Positions 19,663 through 28,983 of a DNA stretch of 36,520 bases are shown in pieces; position 1 is the stretch's first letter, and the number at the start of each line of letters is the position of its first letter. Origin of the DNA: Bifidobacterium breve (GTDB taxonomy: Bacteria; Actinomycetota; Thermoleophilia; Solirubrobacterales; Solirubrobacteraceae); contig CAMDLG010000005.1 of the NCBI GenBank assembly GCA_945901565.1, forward strand, positions 1 through 36,520. Direction: 5' to 3'. The translations under genes were made by a program, and so were the position numbers. The notes beneath the pieces are model-generated. The model was not told where the DNA came from and did not search any database. It saw nothing but the letters and a program-made list of their open reading frames with translations.

Positions 19663-21739
19663 GCAGCCTGCGGAAGGCATCGAGGACCGCGGCTTCAGCC
19701 TCGGGTCCCTTCTCGACAAAGCCATCGGCGCCGGCCTCGGCTGCCGCCGCGGGGAGCGTGGGATTGTCGCTCGCGCTCCAAAAGATCACCGACAGCTCGT
19801 CCAGCAGGCCCCGCTCGCTGAGTTCGGTCACCAGCTCTATGCCGTCCATCTGCGGCATCTCGAAATCGGTCAGCAGCGCGGCGAAGTCTCCCTCCAGCAA
19901 TGCTGTCAGCGCCGCTCGGCCGTCTTCGGCAACCTCAACGACGTAGCCGGCGGCGCTCAGCGCCCGCCGCGCGCGCTCGCGCTGGGTCGCCGAATCTTCG
20001 GCAACCAGCACTCGGGGCGCCGGAGGAAGGGTTGCGATCAGAGCACGCGCGTCGACCAGGCGAAGAACCTCGCCGCTGGGAAGAATCGCTGCGCTGCGAA
20101 CCATCTCGGTGGCCGGCAGTGGCGGAGGCAGTGGCATCGTTCCCAGACGCAGCACCGAAAGGACGTCGTAGACCGGAAGCGCAATCCTGCGTGCGTCGGC
20201 CTCCACGGCGATCGCAAATCGTGCTTGCTGATGCCCTCCGGGGGCAAGCTGCGCTAGCACTTCCGGTCCAACCAGTGGCACGGGCGCCTCGCCAACTTGC
20301 ACTGGGCCGTGGTCGGCCTCGCGATCCTCGAGCGAGACGATTCGGACAGCGTCGCTGAGGACAATGCCGATCGGGTCCCGGCCGAGCTGCGCGACGATGC
20401 ATTCGATCGCCGCGATCGCCAGCGGCGCCCGCAGCGTGAAGGTGCTCCCCTTGCCAGGGATGCTCTCTATCTCGACCGACCCTTGGAACGCCGCAAGCCC
20501 CTCAAAGACGGCATCCAGACCAACCCCTCGTCCCGAGATCTTGCTCACGCTGTCGCGCGTGCTGAAGGCCGGCTTCAGGACAAAGCGGATCAGTTCCTCG
20601 TACTCCATTGTCGCCGCCGCCTTGGCGTCGACGAGCCCGAGCGCAATTGCCCTCGACTTGACTGCGTCGCCGTCAATCCCGACGCCGTCGTCGGACATCT
20701 CGATTGACAGCTGAGAGCCGCGCGCCTTGGCTGAGACCGAGATCGTTCCCTGCTCAGGCTTTCCTGCGGCCGCGCGCATCGCCGGCGGCTCGATCCCGTG
20801 GTCAACGGCGTTGCGGATCAGGTGAACAAGCGCGGGCCTGATCACCTCAAGCACTGCACGGTCAACGTCAATCCCCCCGCCCGAGAGCTCAAGCTGCACT
20901 TCCCGGCCAAGGTCGCGGGCGAGGTCCCGGACCGTCCTCGGTAGCGGATCGAAGGCCAGTGATAGCGGCACTGTGCGGGCCTGCGAGATGTCGTCGGAGA
21001 GCTCCCGCGTGGCACGTTGCAGGCGTGCGAGTGGCTGCTCGGTGGCGTCGCGGATTGCGCCAGCGCGCGAGTCGTACTGGCGGGCGGCGAGGTCGGCCGC
21101 CTCGGCGACACCGGTCAGTTCCTGGGCTGCGTGTTCTATCCCCACGCGGGCGCTTTCCAGCTCGCGCACCGAGCCGATCAGGCGGTCGAGTTTTGCGACC
21201 GAAACGCGCACCGTGGAGTCCTGCACCGGCGCGGTCTTCTGCGGCTCGGGAGCTGTCTGCGCGCCGGCAACGGAAAGAGTGCTCGGTTCAGTCTCCTCCG
21301 GAGCCCCGCCATCAGAGTCGGGCTTATCGTCCCCGTGAGAGCCCGCGAGCTCATCGCAGAGGCTTGACACGTTCACCTCTGCAGGTGGCCCGCCCCCGGC
21401 TGCCTCAACCAGCGACTCGATCGCGTCAAGCGCCCGGTAGCCAAGATCAACCGTCTCGCTGTCGAACTTTCCGCGGGCGGCTGCGCCGCTGAGCAGCGTC
21501 TCCAGCGCGTGCGAGATGCGATCAACCGGCTCAAGCTCGATGGCGCGCGCTCCCCCCTTGAGGCTGTGAGCGGCGCGCATCATCTCTTCAACGCGGCCTG
21601 CGCCGACAGCCGCCGCCGTATCGGCTTCCAGCGCAACCAGCCCTGCCGAGAGCGTGTCCAGCTCGTCGCGCGCCTCGCCAGCAAAGATCGCCAGCAGTTC
21701 GCGCTGCAGCTCGGCGTCGGGGCGGAAGGCCTTGCTCAC
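19649..21739 (-). CDS. cheA: hybrid chemotaxis histidine kinase CheA with C-terminal receiver
   Basis: Hpt AAHSLKGGARAIELE; N-box LIRNAVDHGIEPP; G-boxes DDGVGIDGD and GRGVGLDAVFE; CheW-like domain; receiver VLVAEDSATQRERAR...LLTDFEMPQMDG. GTG at 21739 overlaps the cheW stop. Confidence 0.93.
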   Translation of the reverse strand: MSKAFRPDAELQRELLAIFAGEARDELDTLSAGLVALEADTAAAVGAGRVEEMMRAAHSLKGGARAIELEPVDRISHALETLLSGAAARGKFDSETVDLGYRALDAIESLVEAAGGGPPAEVNVSSLCDELAGSHGDDKPDSDGGAPEETEPSTLSVAGAQTAPEPQKTAPVQDSTVRVSVAKLDRLIGSVRELESARVGIEHAAQELTGVAEAADLAARQYDSRAGAIRDATEQPLARLQRATRELSDDISQARTVPLSLAFDPLPRTVRDLARDLGREVQLELSGGGIDVDRAVLEVIRPALVHLIRNAVDHGIEPPAMRAAAGKPEQGTISVSAKARGSQLSIEMSDDGVGIDGDAVKSRAIALGLVDAKAAATMEYEELIRFVLKPAFSTRDSVSKISGRGVGLDAVFEGLAAFQGSVEIESIPGKGSTFTLRAPLAIAAIECIVAQLGRDPIGIVLSDAVRIVSLEDREADHGPVQVGEAPVPLVGPEVLAQLAPGGHQQARFAIAVEADARRIALPVYDVLSVLRLGTMPLPPPLPATEMVRSAAILPSGEVLRLVDARALIATLPPAPRVLVAEDSATQRERARRALSAAGYVVEVAEDGRAALTALLEGDFAALLTDFEMPQMDGIELVTELSERGLLDELSVIFWSASDNPTLPAAAAEAGADGFVEKGPEAEAAVLDAFRRLLSDS

Positions 21740-22155
21740 GTTGTCGCCTGCAGCCGCGGGTCTTCGAGCAGCAGTGTCGTGTCGATCACGCGCGGCTCGC
21801 CTGGAGGAGCGGGTTGCAGCCACTCGGGGTCGTCCGGCGCCCTGTCGTCGGGCAGGTCGTCGGCGGCGGGCAGGTCGCGCGGCCCGCTGATCCCATCGCA
21901 TAGCAGCCCGTATTCAAGTCCGGCTCCGTGGACGGCAACGAGCAGGCCGTCGACCGTCGGTGCGCCGCTGAGCATGAAGCCGAGGTCAACCACGCCGATC
22001 AGGTTGCCGCGCAGATTTGCAACGCCGGCCCATTCACGGCCTGCAGCAGGGAGCGGCGCGATGTGCGCGTCGGCAACGATCTGAATCAGGTCGTCCTGCC
22101 GCAGCGCCCGTCCCTCGGGCAGAAGCTCCAGCAGCTTCGCCTCGTCGCCGGCCAC
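21736..22155 (-). CDS. cheW: CheW-like coupling protein
   Basis: CheW-like sequence (IAPLPAAGREWAGVANLRGNLIGVVDLGFML) between MCP and cheA. Confidence 0.85.
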   Translation of the reverse strand: MAGDEAKLLELLPEGRALRQDDLIQIVADAHIAPLPAAGREWAGVANLRGNLIGVVDLGFMLSGAPTVDGLLVAVHGAGLEYGLLCDGISGPRDLPAADDLPDDRAPDDPEWLQPAPPGEPRVIDTTLLLEDPRLQATT

Positions 22156-22159
22156 CAGC

Positions 22160-24124
22160 TCACTCGTTGGTCAGCGTCGCAGCGAGCTCGCGCAGACGCT
22201 CGGCGAGGCGGTCGAGTTCGGCGGCCGACTTAGAAGACTGATGCGATTCGCTGCGCAGCTCCTCGGCGCGCTCGGATGCGATCGCAGTCGCATCGACGAT
22301 CTTCCCAAGCGTTTCAACCTGGGCTGGCGCAGCGTCTGCAATTCCGCGTGTCGCGTCCTCGGCGTCCTTGTTCGCGGCTGCCAGTTCGTCGATCGTCGCT
22401 GCCGCGCGTTCGGCCCGCTCGCGGCCCGTCCGCACGGAAGCGATCCCGTGCTCCGATGAGCGCTCGGCGTCGCGGGTCGCCTTGTCGATCTCGCCAAGGA
22501 TCGAACGGATCTGCGCGGTCGCACGCTTTGACCGTTCAGCGAGCGTCCGGACCTCTTCGGCGACGACCGCAAACCCTGCTCCCTGCTCGCCTGCCTTGGC
22601 CGCTTCGATCGTCGCGTTGAAGGCCAGCAGGTTCGACTGGTCGGCGATGCTCGAGACGGTCTGGACGATCTCACCGATCTGAGCGGTCTGCGTTGCCAGA
22701 TTTGAGATCTCCTTCGAGATGCCGCTGACGCGCTCGTCGATTTCGGCCATCGTGCTGTCCACTTCGGAGGCGGCGCGGCGACCGTCCTCTCCTGCGCTGG
22801 ACGCCCGTCCCGCTTGGGCCGCCACCGTCGCGGCCCGCTCGGCAATGCGGCCGCTGGTGTCGCGCATTTCGGCAACGAGATCGCTCATCTGTTCCATCGC
22901 TGAGAGCTGCTCCTCCGCGCGCGTCTCTGTCAGGCGGGCGCGTTCCCGGCTCGCTTCGGCGCTCTTCTGCATCGCCTTCGCTCCGTCTTCGACTTCGACC
23001 GAGCTTTCGCGCAGTCGCTCGGCCCGGCGCGTGAGCGCGCGGCTCACGATCAGAGCGAGCAGGCTTGCCAACAGGGCCACGAGGAGCGTTGCGACGATCA
23101 GGCCGTTGCGAAGGCGGCCTATGTCACGCAGCGCATCGTTTGTCGGCTGTGTCACTACTGCCGTCCAGTCGAGCCTCGGTGTGCCGATGCTGGCATCCAT
23201 CGGCGCATAGCCGACGATGACGTTGTCGGGAAGAGCGTTGCTCTTCGGGACCTCGGTGTCGTAGCCCGGGGTCTGCGCGTTGACGATCTCCTTCACCAGC
23301 GGGTCTTGGGTCAGATTAGAGTTGAGGTTGATCTTGCCGCCCGGGGCGAGCAACAGGTGCCCCTGCTCGTCGATGATGTAACCGCCCTGTCCGACGATGG
23401 TCGATCGCGAGGCGCGGGCTCCAAGCTTCGATTCACTCATAGACGCGAAGGCGGTCCAGTTCAGGAACACGGCGACGACGCCGATCGGCCTGTTGCCCCT
23501 CATCACCGCGATGGCGCTAACCGGAGTCGGCGGCGCACTGTTGTTGCCTTCAAGGCGGCCGATGAAGGGACGCCGCTCAACGGTTTGAGTCACCGCGTTG
23601 GCGCGGCCGTCCCTGGCGTTACGGAGCGCAATCTCAAACCAGCTCGGCTTGCCGATTGACTTGCCGACGAAGTTCTTGAACGGAATAAGCCTTGTGGCCT
23701 CGGGAGGCCTGCGGGCTATTGCCACAACCCGCCCGTCAACTCCGAGCAGTACAGCCTGCCGGTAGACAGGGCTGTAGGTCTTGACTTCGCTGGTAAGGCG
23801 GTTGGCTGCACGGGCGGCTTGCATTGTCTGGATGCGCTCGCTGGTTGCCAGCGAACCGGTCTCCTGATCGGTTCGCTTCAGCTCCGTCTCAATTTCAACG
23901 ATTGCGCTGATCGCTTCCGCCCTGACAGCGCGGCCGGCGCCGGCGGTCATAATGCTCCTCGTCTGGAACTGCGCGAACAGCGCTACGACAAAGGTTGGGA
24001 CGATGGCGATTCCAACCAGCAGCCAGGGAAGGCGCCTGCGCGACGTGATCCAGCGGGTACGGCGTGCATCGTCAACCGCCACCTGGCGCTGCTTCGCGAC
24101 CTCTGCCTCCTCTTCAGCCATCAC
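22160..24124 (-). CDS. methyl-accepting chemotaxis protein with periplasmic Cache-like sensor
   Basis: Two TMs flank a Cache-like domain. Signalling hairpin: [38 protein letters not shown]. Confidence 0.92.
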   Translation of the reverse strand: MMAEEEAEVAKQRQVAVDDARRTRWITSRRRLPWLLVGIAIVPTFVVALFAQFQTRSIMTAGAGRAVRAEAISAIVEIETELKRTDQETGSLATSERIQTMQAARAANRLTSEVKTYSPVYRQAVLLGVDGRVVAIARRPPEATRLIPFKNFVGKSIGKPSWFEIALRNARDGRANAVTQTVERRPFIGRLEGNNSAPPTPVSAIAVMRGNRPIGVVAVFLNWTAFASMSESKLGARASRSTIVGQGGYIIDEQGHLLLAPGGKINLNSNLTQDPLVKEIVNAQTPGYDTEVPKSNALPDNVIVGYAPMDASIGTPRLDWTAVVTQPTNDALRDIGRLRNGLIVATLLVALLASLLALIVSRALTRRAERLRESSVEVEDGAKAMQKSAEASRERARLTETRAEEQLSAMEQMSDLVAEMRDTSGRIAERAATVAAQAGRASSAGEDGRRAASEVDSTMAEIDERVSGISKEISNLATQTAQIGEIVQTVSSIADQSNLLAFNATIEAAKAGEQGAGFAVVAEEVRTLAERSKRATAQIRSILGEIDKATRDAERSSEHGIASVRTGRERAERAAATIDELAAANKDAEDATRGIADAAPAQVETLGKIVDATAIASERAEELRSESHQSSKSAAELDRLAERLRELAATLTNE

Positions 24125-24154
24125 GGGGAAACTATCAGCGAACGGCGATCTGCA

Positions 24155-25237
24155 TCAGGCTTCATCGAACGACCAGACTCCCAGCGGCTGGTCGCGCCCC
24201 CGGATGTCGACCTCGTCAACGAAAATGAGGTCTTCGGGAGGGCTGATCAGCATCTCTTTCGTCGACTGCGAGCAGTAGAGCTGGTGCGCAGTGCCCTTGG
24301 TCATCCCTTCAAGCCGTGCGGCGGTGTTCGTGGTGTCGCCGAGCGCCGTGTACTCAAGGCGCTTCTCGGAGCCGACATTGCCGGAGATCACGCCGCCGCT
24401 GTTGAGGCCAATCCCCATCCGGAAACCTTCTCCAAGGCCCTGCTCCTTCATCCACTCGCTGAAACGGGGGAGGTGGACATCTAGCATCGCCCTAGCCGCA
24501 CGGAGCGCGCGGTCGGCGTGGTCTTCCTGCTCCAGCGGCGCGCCGAAGACGGCCATGATGCCGTCACCCATGTAGGCAACGATCGTGCCCTCCTCTTCGA
24601 GGATCGCTTCCGACATCTCGCCGAGGTACTTGTTGACCACGTCGATCACCTGCTCGGGCTTCTGATGCTCAGAGAACTGGGTGAATCCGCGCAGGTCGGT
24701 GAACATCACGGTCGCAGTGCGGTCGACTCCGCCAAGCTTCACGCCGTCGTCGCTGCGAGTGATGATCTGCTCGGCGACCGACTCCGGGACGAAGCGGCGG
24801 AAGGCATCCTTCAGCTTGCCGTAGAGATGCTCGATCTCAGCCTGCTGCTCGGTGATCGTGCGGTGCAGAGCCGTCACGCGCTCGGCAGCGATCAGGCGGG
24901 TCGAGAGCGCGACCTGATCGAGCGGCTTGATCAGGTAGTCGTCGGCGCCTCCCTGCATCCCGTCGATCACCTCTTCGGAGGTGTCGAGCGCCGTCAGCAG
25001 GACCACGTAGATGTAGCGGCCCGAGAGTTCGCTGCGAATCTTCGAGCAGAGCTCGTCGCCTCCCATCCCCGGCATCATCCGGTCGGTGATGCAGACGTCG
25101 ATCGTGTCGTCCTGCTGGATCAGCTCCCATGCTTCAAGGCCGTCCTTGGCCGTGAGCGGCTGATGGCCAAGCGCCGCCACCGACCGCTCGAGCAGCAGTC
25201 GCCATGTGGGGGAGTCGCTGGCGCAAAGGACCCGCAT
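24155..25237 (-). CDS. response regulator with class III nucleotide cyclase output domain
   Basis: Receiver (VCITDRMMPGMGG, LLTALD, LIKPLD) then cyclase: MFTDLRGFTQFSE, YMGDGIMAVFGAP, RLEYTALGDTTNTAARLE. Confidence 0.92.
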   Translation of the reverse strand: MRVLCASDSPTWRLLLERSVAALGHQPLTAKDGLEAWELIQQDDTIDVCITDRMMPGMGGDELCSKIRSELSGRYIYVVLLTALDTSEEVIDGMQGGADDYLIKPLDQVALSTRLIAAERVTALHRTITEQQAEIEHLYGKLKDAFRRFVPESVAEQIITRSDDGVKLGGVDRTATVMFTDLRGFTQFSEHQKPEQVIDVVNKYLGEMSEAILEEEGTIVAYMGDGIMAVFGAPLEQEDHADRALRAARAMLDVHLPRFSEWMKEQGLGEGFRMGIGLNSGGVISGNVGSEKRLEYTALGDTTNTAARLEGMTKGTAHQLYCSQSTKEMLISPPEDLIFVDEVDIRGRDQPLGVWSFDEA

Positions 25238-25279
25238 CGCTTCGAGCCTATCGCGACCCCATGAAGTTGGTAGCGGTTA

Positions 25280-26548
25280 TCAGACAGCTACCGGGATCGT
25301 GCGGTACTGGTTAAGGAAGGTCGAGCTGAGCCGCGTTGGCTGACCGTCGAGCTTCATCTCGGGGAAGCGGCGTAGCGTTTCCTCGAGCCAGATCTTCATC
25401 TCCAGACGAGCCAACCCAGCACCGAGGCAGAAGTGGCGGCCGCCGCCACCAAACCCCTGGTGCTCATTCGAAGTGCGGGCAATGTTGAAGTGATGGGGGT
25501 CATCAAAGACACTGTCGTCGCGGTTTCCGGATACGTACCACATCAAAACCTTCTCGCCTTCGGCAATCGGCTGGCCGGCGATCTCGGTGTCTTTTGTCGC
25601 TGTGCGGCGCATGTAGGCGAATGCCGGGTGGTAGCGGACGAACTCCTCAACCGCCTGTTCGGGCTCGACTGCAGCACTCTTGATCAGCTCCATCTGCGCT
25701 GGGTCCTCGAGCAGGCTGAGGTAGCCGGAGCAGAATGTTGCGCGGGTCGAGTCGTTGCCGGCAACCATTAGGAGGAACCAGAACATGCAGATCTCTTCCG
25801 CAGCCAGCTTCTCGCCGTCTACTTCAGCGTCGAGTAGCGCGCTAGTGAGGTCGTCCTGGCGCTCAGCGCCGCGAGCCTCAACGAGGTTCCAGACGTATTC
25901 GAAGACCTCTTTGAGGGCCGTCCAGGTGTCCTCCATGTCACCGACTACGCGGGGGTCTTCGAAGGCCGTCGTGCGGTTGGTCCAGTCGACGAGCTTGTCG
26001 GCATCCTCGCGCGGCGCCCCGAGCATGTCGCCGATGACCATCGCCGGCACGTAGACGCCGACATCTTGAACGAGGTCGATCTTGCCGTCGGGGTGGCGCT
26101 CCAGCGCGTTGTCATAGACGAGGTTGACGATCTCGCGAATTCGGTCGGCGTGATCGAGCGAGCGCTTTGGCGTGAAGGCCTTCTGCACCAGTGCCTTGAG
26201 GCGGTCGTGTCGCGGCGGATCTTGCGCGATCAGCATCATCCGCATGAAATAGAGCGGCTCATCTGGTGCGTCCTCAGGGATTTGGTCGTCCGGCAGGAAC
26301 TGGTTGACGGCGAGGATGCCGCCAAGCTCAGAGGAGAACGTCTCGAAGTCGCGGCCGACCGAGGCGATCTCCTCAAAGCGGGTTACCGACCAAAAGCCTT
26401 CCTCATGGGCGAAGCCCTCGAGTGGGCTCCAGTGAACAGGCCGTTCGTTGCGTAGCCGCTCGAATACCTCGTGCGGGGGGCCGTCTTCCCAGAGCGAAAG
26501 GTCGCTGAGGTCGATCTGGTCGAGGTCGTTACCGGCGGTTGTCGTCAT
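25280..26548 (-). CDS. cytochrome P450
   Basis: Heme loop FGGGGRHFCLGAGLARLEM; I-helix LMVAGNDSTR; K-helix-like VRYHPAFAYMRRTA. Confidence 0.95.
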   Translation of the reverse strand: MTTTAGNDLDQIDLSDLSLWEDGPPHEVFERLRNERPVHWSPLEGFAHEEGFWSVTRFEEIASVGRDFETFSSELGGILAVNQFLPDDQIPEDAPDEPLYFMRMMLIAQDPPRHDRLKALVQKAFTPKRSLDHADRIREIVNLVYDNALERHPDGKIDLVQDVGVYVPAMVIGDMLGAPREDADKLVDWTNRTTAFEDPRVVGDMEDTWTALKEVFEYVWNLVEARGAERQDDLTSALLDAEVDGEKLAAEEICMFWFLLMVAGNDSTRATFCSGYLSLLEDPAQMELIKSAAVEPEQAVEEFVRYHPAFAYMRRTATKDTEIAGQPIAEGEKVLMWYVSGNRDDSVFDDPHHFNIARTSNEHQGFGGGGRHFCLGAGLARLEMKIWLEETLRRFPEMKLDGQPTRLSSTFLNQYRTIPVAV

Positions 26549-26570
26549 CTGGGATGGCTCCTGAGGGGAT

Positions 26571-26595
26571 TTGACAGTGTGTCAAGTCATGACTT
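26571..26595. promoter_or_regulatory. two overlapping palindromes, putative operator upstream of P450
   Basis: TTGACA-GTG-TGTCAA (26571-26585) overlaps the perfect palindrome AAGTCATGACTT (26584-26595) in the gap between divergent P450 and amidase genes. Confidence 0.5.
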
Positions 26596-26645
26596 TAGCG
26601 GATCAACCGGCGAGCGTCTAGCGCTATCCGCGTATCGTACGTCTG

Positions 26646-27278
26646 GTGTTAGGCGTAGCGCTCGCAACTATTGCCCTTGCCGCTGGCGGTCACGCTGCGG
26701 CGGCCGAGCGACCGCCGATCGCTTGGGACGCAATCCCTTTCCCGGCGAAGCGCAAGCGCGAGATGACTTCATATTCGAAGCGCCACTACGGCTCCAGCCA
26801 TTACGGCCTGCACAACCCTAAGGTGATCGTCGAGCACCTAACCGAGTCTTCTACCTATCGGCCAGTCTGGTCAATGTTTGCCCAAGATGTCGCAGATAGC
26901 GAGCTGCACGAGCTTCCCGGCGTTTGTTCGCACTTCGTGATCGATCAGAACGGCAAGATCCATCAGCTCGTGCCAATCAGCCTGATGTGTAGGCATACAG
27001 TCGGCCTCAATTGGACCTCGATCGGGATTGAGCACGTTGGTTTCAATCCTTCCGACGTGCTCGGCCGAGCAAAAGTGATGCGAGCCTCGCTGCGATTGAC
27101 GAATTGGCTGCGCTGCCGCGAAGGTATCGAACTCAAGAACGTGATCGGCCACAACGAAAGTCTCAAATCTCCTTACCACCACGAGCGAGTTGCGCGGCTA
27201 CGTGGCCAGACGCACGATGACTTCCCGACCAGTTCGATGCGGAAGTATCGCGCTGCTCTGCGCAAGCTGACGTGCTGA
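26646..27278 (+). CDS. secreted peptidoglycan recognition / N-acetylmuramoyl-L-alanine amidase-like protein
   Basis: Signal-like N-terminus; amidase_2 features IVEHLTES, CSHFVIDQNGKIHQLVP, GIEHVG, VIGHNESLKSPYH. Confidence 0.82.
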   Translation: MLGVALATIALAAGGHAAAAERPPIAWDAIPFPAKRKREMTSYSKRHYGSSHYGLHNPKVIVEHLTESSTYRPVWSMFAQDVADSELHELPGVCSHFVIDQNGKIHQLVPISLMCRHTVGLNWTSIGIEHVGFNPSDVLGRAKVMRASLRLTNWLRCREGIELKNVIGHNESLKSPYHHERVARLRGQTHDDFPTSSMRKYRAALRKLTC

Positions 27279-28033
27279 GCGGATCGCGCGTCAGCTTCCT
27301 CGGCCATTCGACCGTCCTCGTAGAGGACTCCGGCGTCCGCCTGCTCACCGATCCGATTCTGCACGACCGAGTCGGGCACCTGCGTCGGCATGGCGCAGCG
27401 GTTAACGAAGGGCTTTGGCAAGGGCTCGATGGCCTGCTCATCTCACACCTGCACCACGATCACTTTGACCGGCGCTCACTCGAGCTACTAGACCGGGGGA
27501 CGAGGGTTGTAGTCCCGGCGGGCGGTGGCCAGCTACTACGCGACCTTGGGTTCAGTCTGATCGATGAGGTCGTTGCCGGTGACCGTGTTGACTTTGGTGA
27601 ATTAAGCGTGCTCGCCGTCAAGGCTGAGCATCAGGGTGGGCGCGGCCCGCGCAGCGTGCATCATGCGCAGCCGGTCGGCTACGTGGTCGAAGGAGAACGG
27701 CGGATCTACTTCGCTGGCGACACCGACATCTTCCCGCAGATGGAAGAGATTGCGGCGCCGGCGCTCGACGTTGCGCTTCTTCCGGTTTGGGGGTGGGGGC
27801 CAACGCTAGGCCCGGGGCACCTCGACCCGCGATCAGCGGCCGACGCGCTCGTCTTGCTGAACCCGCGGATCGCAGTCCCAATCCACTGGGGAACGCTTTA
27901 CCCGTTCGGCTTGCAGCGCTGGCGGCCACGGCCGCTGAGCGACCCGCCGCATCTTTTCGAGCGCTACGCCAGCGAGCTCCTGCCGCAGTGTGAGGTTCGG
28001 ATCCTTGCACCGGGCGGCGCGACCGAGCTTTAG
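27272..28033 (+). CDS. MBL-fold metal-dependent hydrolase (UlaG-like)
   Basis: LLISHLHHDHFDRRSL, YFAGDTDIFP and IPIHWGTLYP motifs. Overlaps the end of the amidase gene. Confidence 0.88.
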   Translation: MLSGSRVSFLGHSTVLVEDSGVRLLTDPILHDRVGHLRRHGAAVNEGLWQGLDGLLISHLHHDHFDRRSLELLDRGTRVVVPAGGGQLLRDLGFSLIDEVVAGDRVDFGELSVLAVKAEHQGGRGPRSVHHAQPVGYVVEGERRIYFAGDTDIFPQMEEIAAPALDVALLPVWGWGPTLGPGHLDPRSAADALVLLNPRIAVPIHWGTLYPFGLQRWRPRPLSDPPHLFERYASELLPQCEVRILAPGGATEL

Positions 28034-28404
28034 TTGGAGCGCTGCGACGGGCGCATCGCAGCTACGACCCAGGCCAGCATCACGGCCTGCAGCGGCAGCC
28101 GCGCCCAGAGCGCTGCTGGCGGAATGTTTGGGAAACGATCTGAATGCGTAGCCATCTCAACGTTGGCGGGAAAGACGCCGATTAGGGTCAGGATTCCCAG
28201 CACGCCGCCGGCGCGTCGCACGCGGCGATCGGGGCAGATCAAGGCCGCTCCAGCGACGACTTCGGTGACGCCGCTGACGAAGATCAGCTCGTCATGCGCT
28301 GGCAGCCAAGCCGGCATCATCGGCCGGTAGAAGCCTGGCCTCAAAAAGTGCATCACCCCGGCGTAAACCAAGGCCGGGCCGCAGAGGAATCGAATGAGTC
28401 GCAT
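28030..28404 (-). CDS. DoxX-like small membrane protein
   Basis: Small multi-TM protein; MHFLRPGFYRPMMPAWLPAHDELIFVSGVTEVVAGAALI. Confidence 0.75.
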   Translation of the reverse strand: MRLIRFLCGPALVYAGVMHFLRPGFYRPMMPAWLPAHDELIFVSGVTEVVAGAALICPDRRVRRAGGVLGILTLIGVFPANVEMATHSDRFPNIPPAALWARLPLQAVMLAWVVAAMRPSQRSN

Positions 28405-28413
28405 CGCGGAAGC

Positions 28414-28929
28414 TTAAGCGCCTTCTGCACGCGGCAGCGTGAAGGCTTCCTCACCGATCGCTACCACCGGCTGTTCGCTGCCATCGGCGCGCGCCGTGAT
28501 CGACAACGGGTGGAGGCTGCTGTTGGTCTCGAAGACGGCCATCGCGATGTTGCGACCGCCGAGCGCGGCGGCGAGCGCGCTGACGCCATCGACGAGGTGT
28601 TCAAGTCCGCCGATCGTTCCAGCTATCTCGCCGCTCGCAGGATCAACTTCGAACGGCGGCAATGGCTTCAGTTCGGGTAGCTGCGGCGCCGACGGTTCTA
28701 GTTCGGCGTTGTGGTCGAGCAGTACGATGCGGTCGCCAAGGTTCACCTCGACCGCGGAGAAGCGTTCGCAGTCGACTGTTGCTGGTCCGATGCCTGGTTC
28801 GCGGTCGACCACGGCGACCGCACGGATCGCGTTGGAGTGGTGGAGGAATTCGCGCAGGGTGACTACGGCAAAGTCAAGCTCGCCTACCGTCTCGACCAGC
28901 GCGGGTGCTTCGATTTCGGCTTCTTCCAT
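28414..28929 (-). CDS. hypothetical protein
   Basis: 171-aa ORF between co-oriented and divergent genes. No motif recognised. Confidence 0.55.
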   Translation of the reverse strand: MEEAEIEAPALVETVGELDFAVVTLREFLHHSNAIRAVAVVDREPGIGPATVDCERFSAVEVNLGDRIVLLDHNAELEPSAPQLPELKPLPPFEVDPASGEIAGTIGGLEHLVDGVSALAAALGGRNIAMAVFETNSSLHPLSITARADGSEQPVVAIGEEAFTLPRAEGA

Positions 28930-28983
28930 CGACTAGGAAGCTATCAGTGACGCTGCCGCGGGTCGGCCTGCGAAGCTGTAGCG

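Noticed and set aside
1881-26548. Sulfomenaquinone pathway (P450 plus sulfotransferase) acting on the cytochrome bd oxidase in the same window
   Set aside because: Attractive by analogy to the M. tuberculosis cyp128/stf3 pair, but the genes are many kb apart with unrelated genes between and no specific sequence support.
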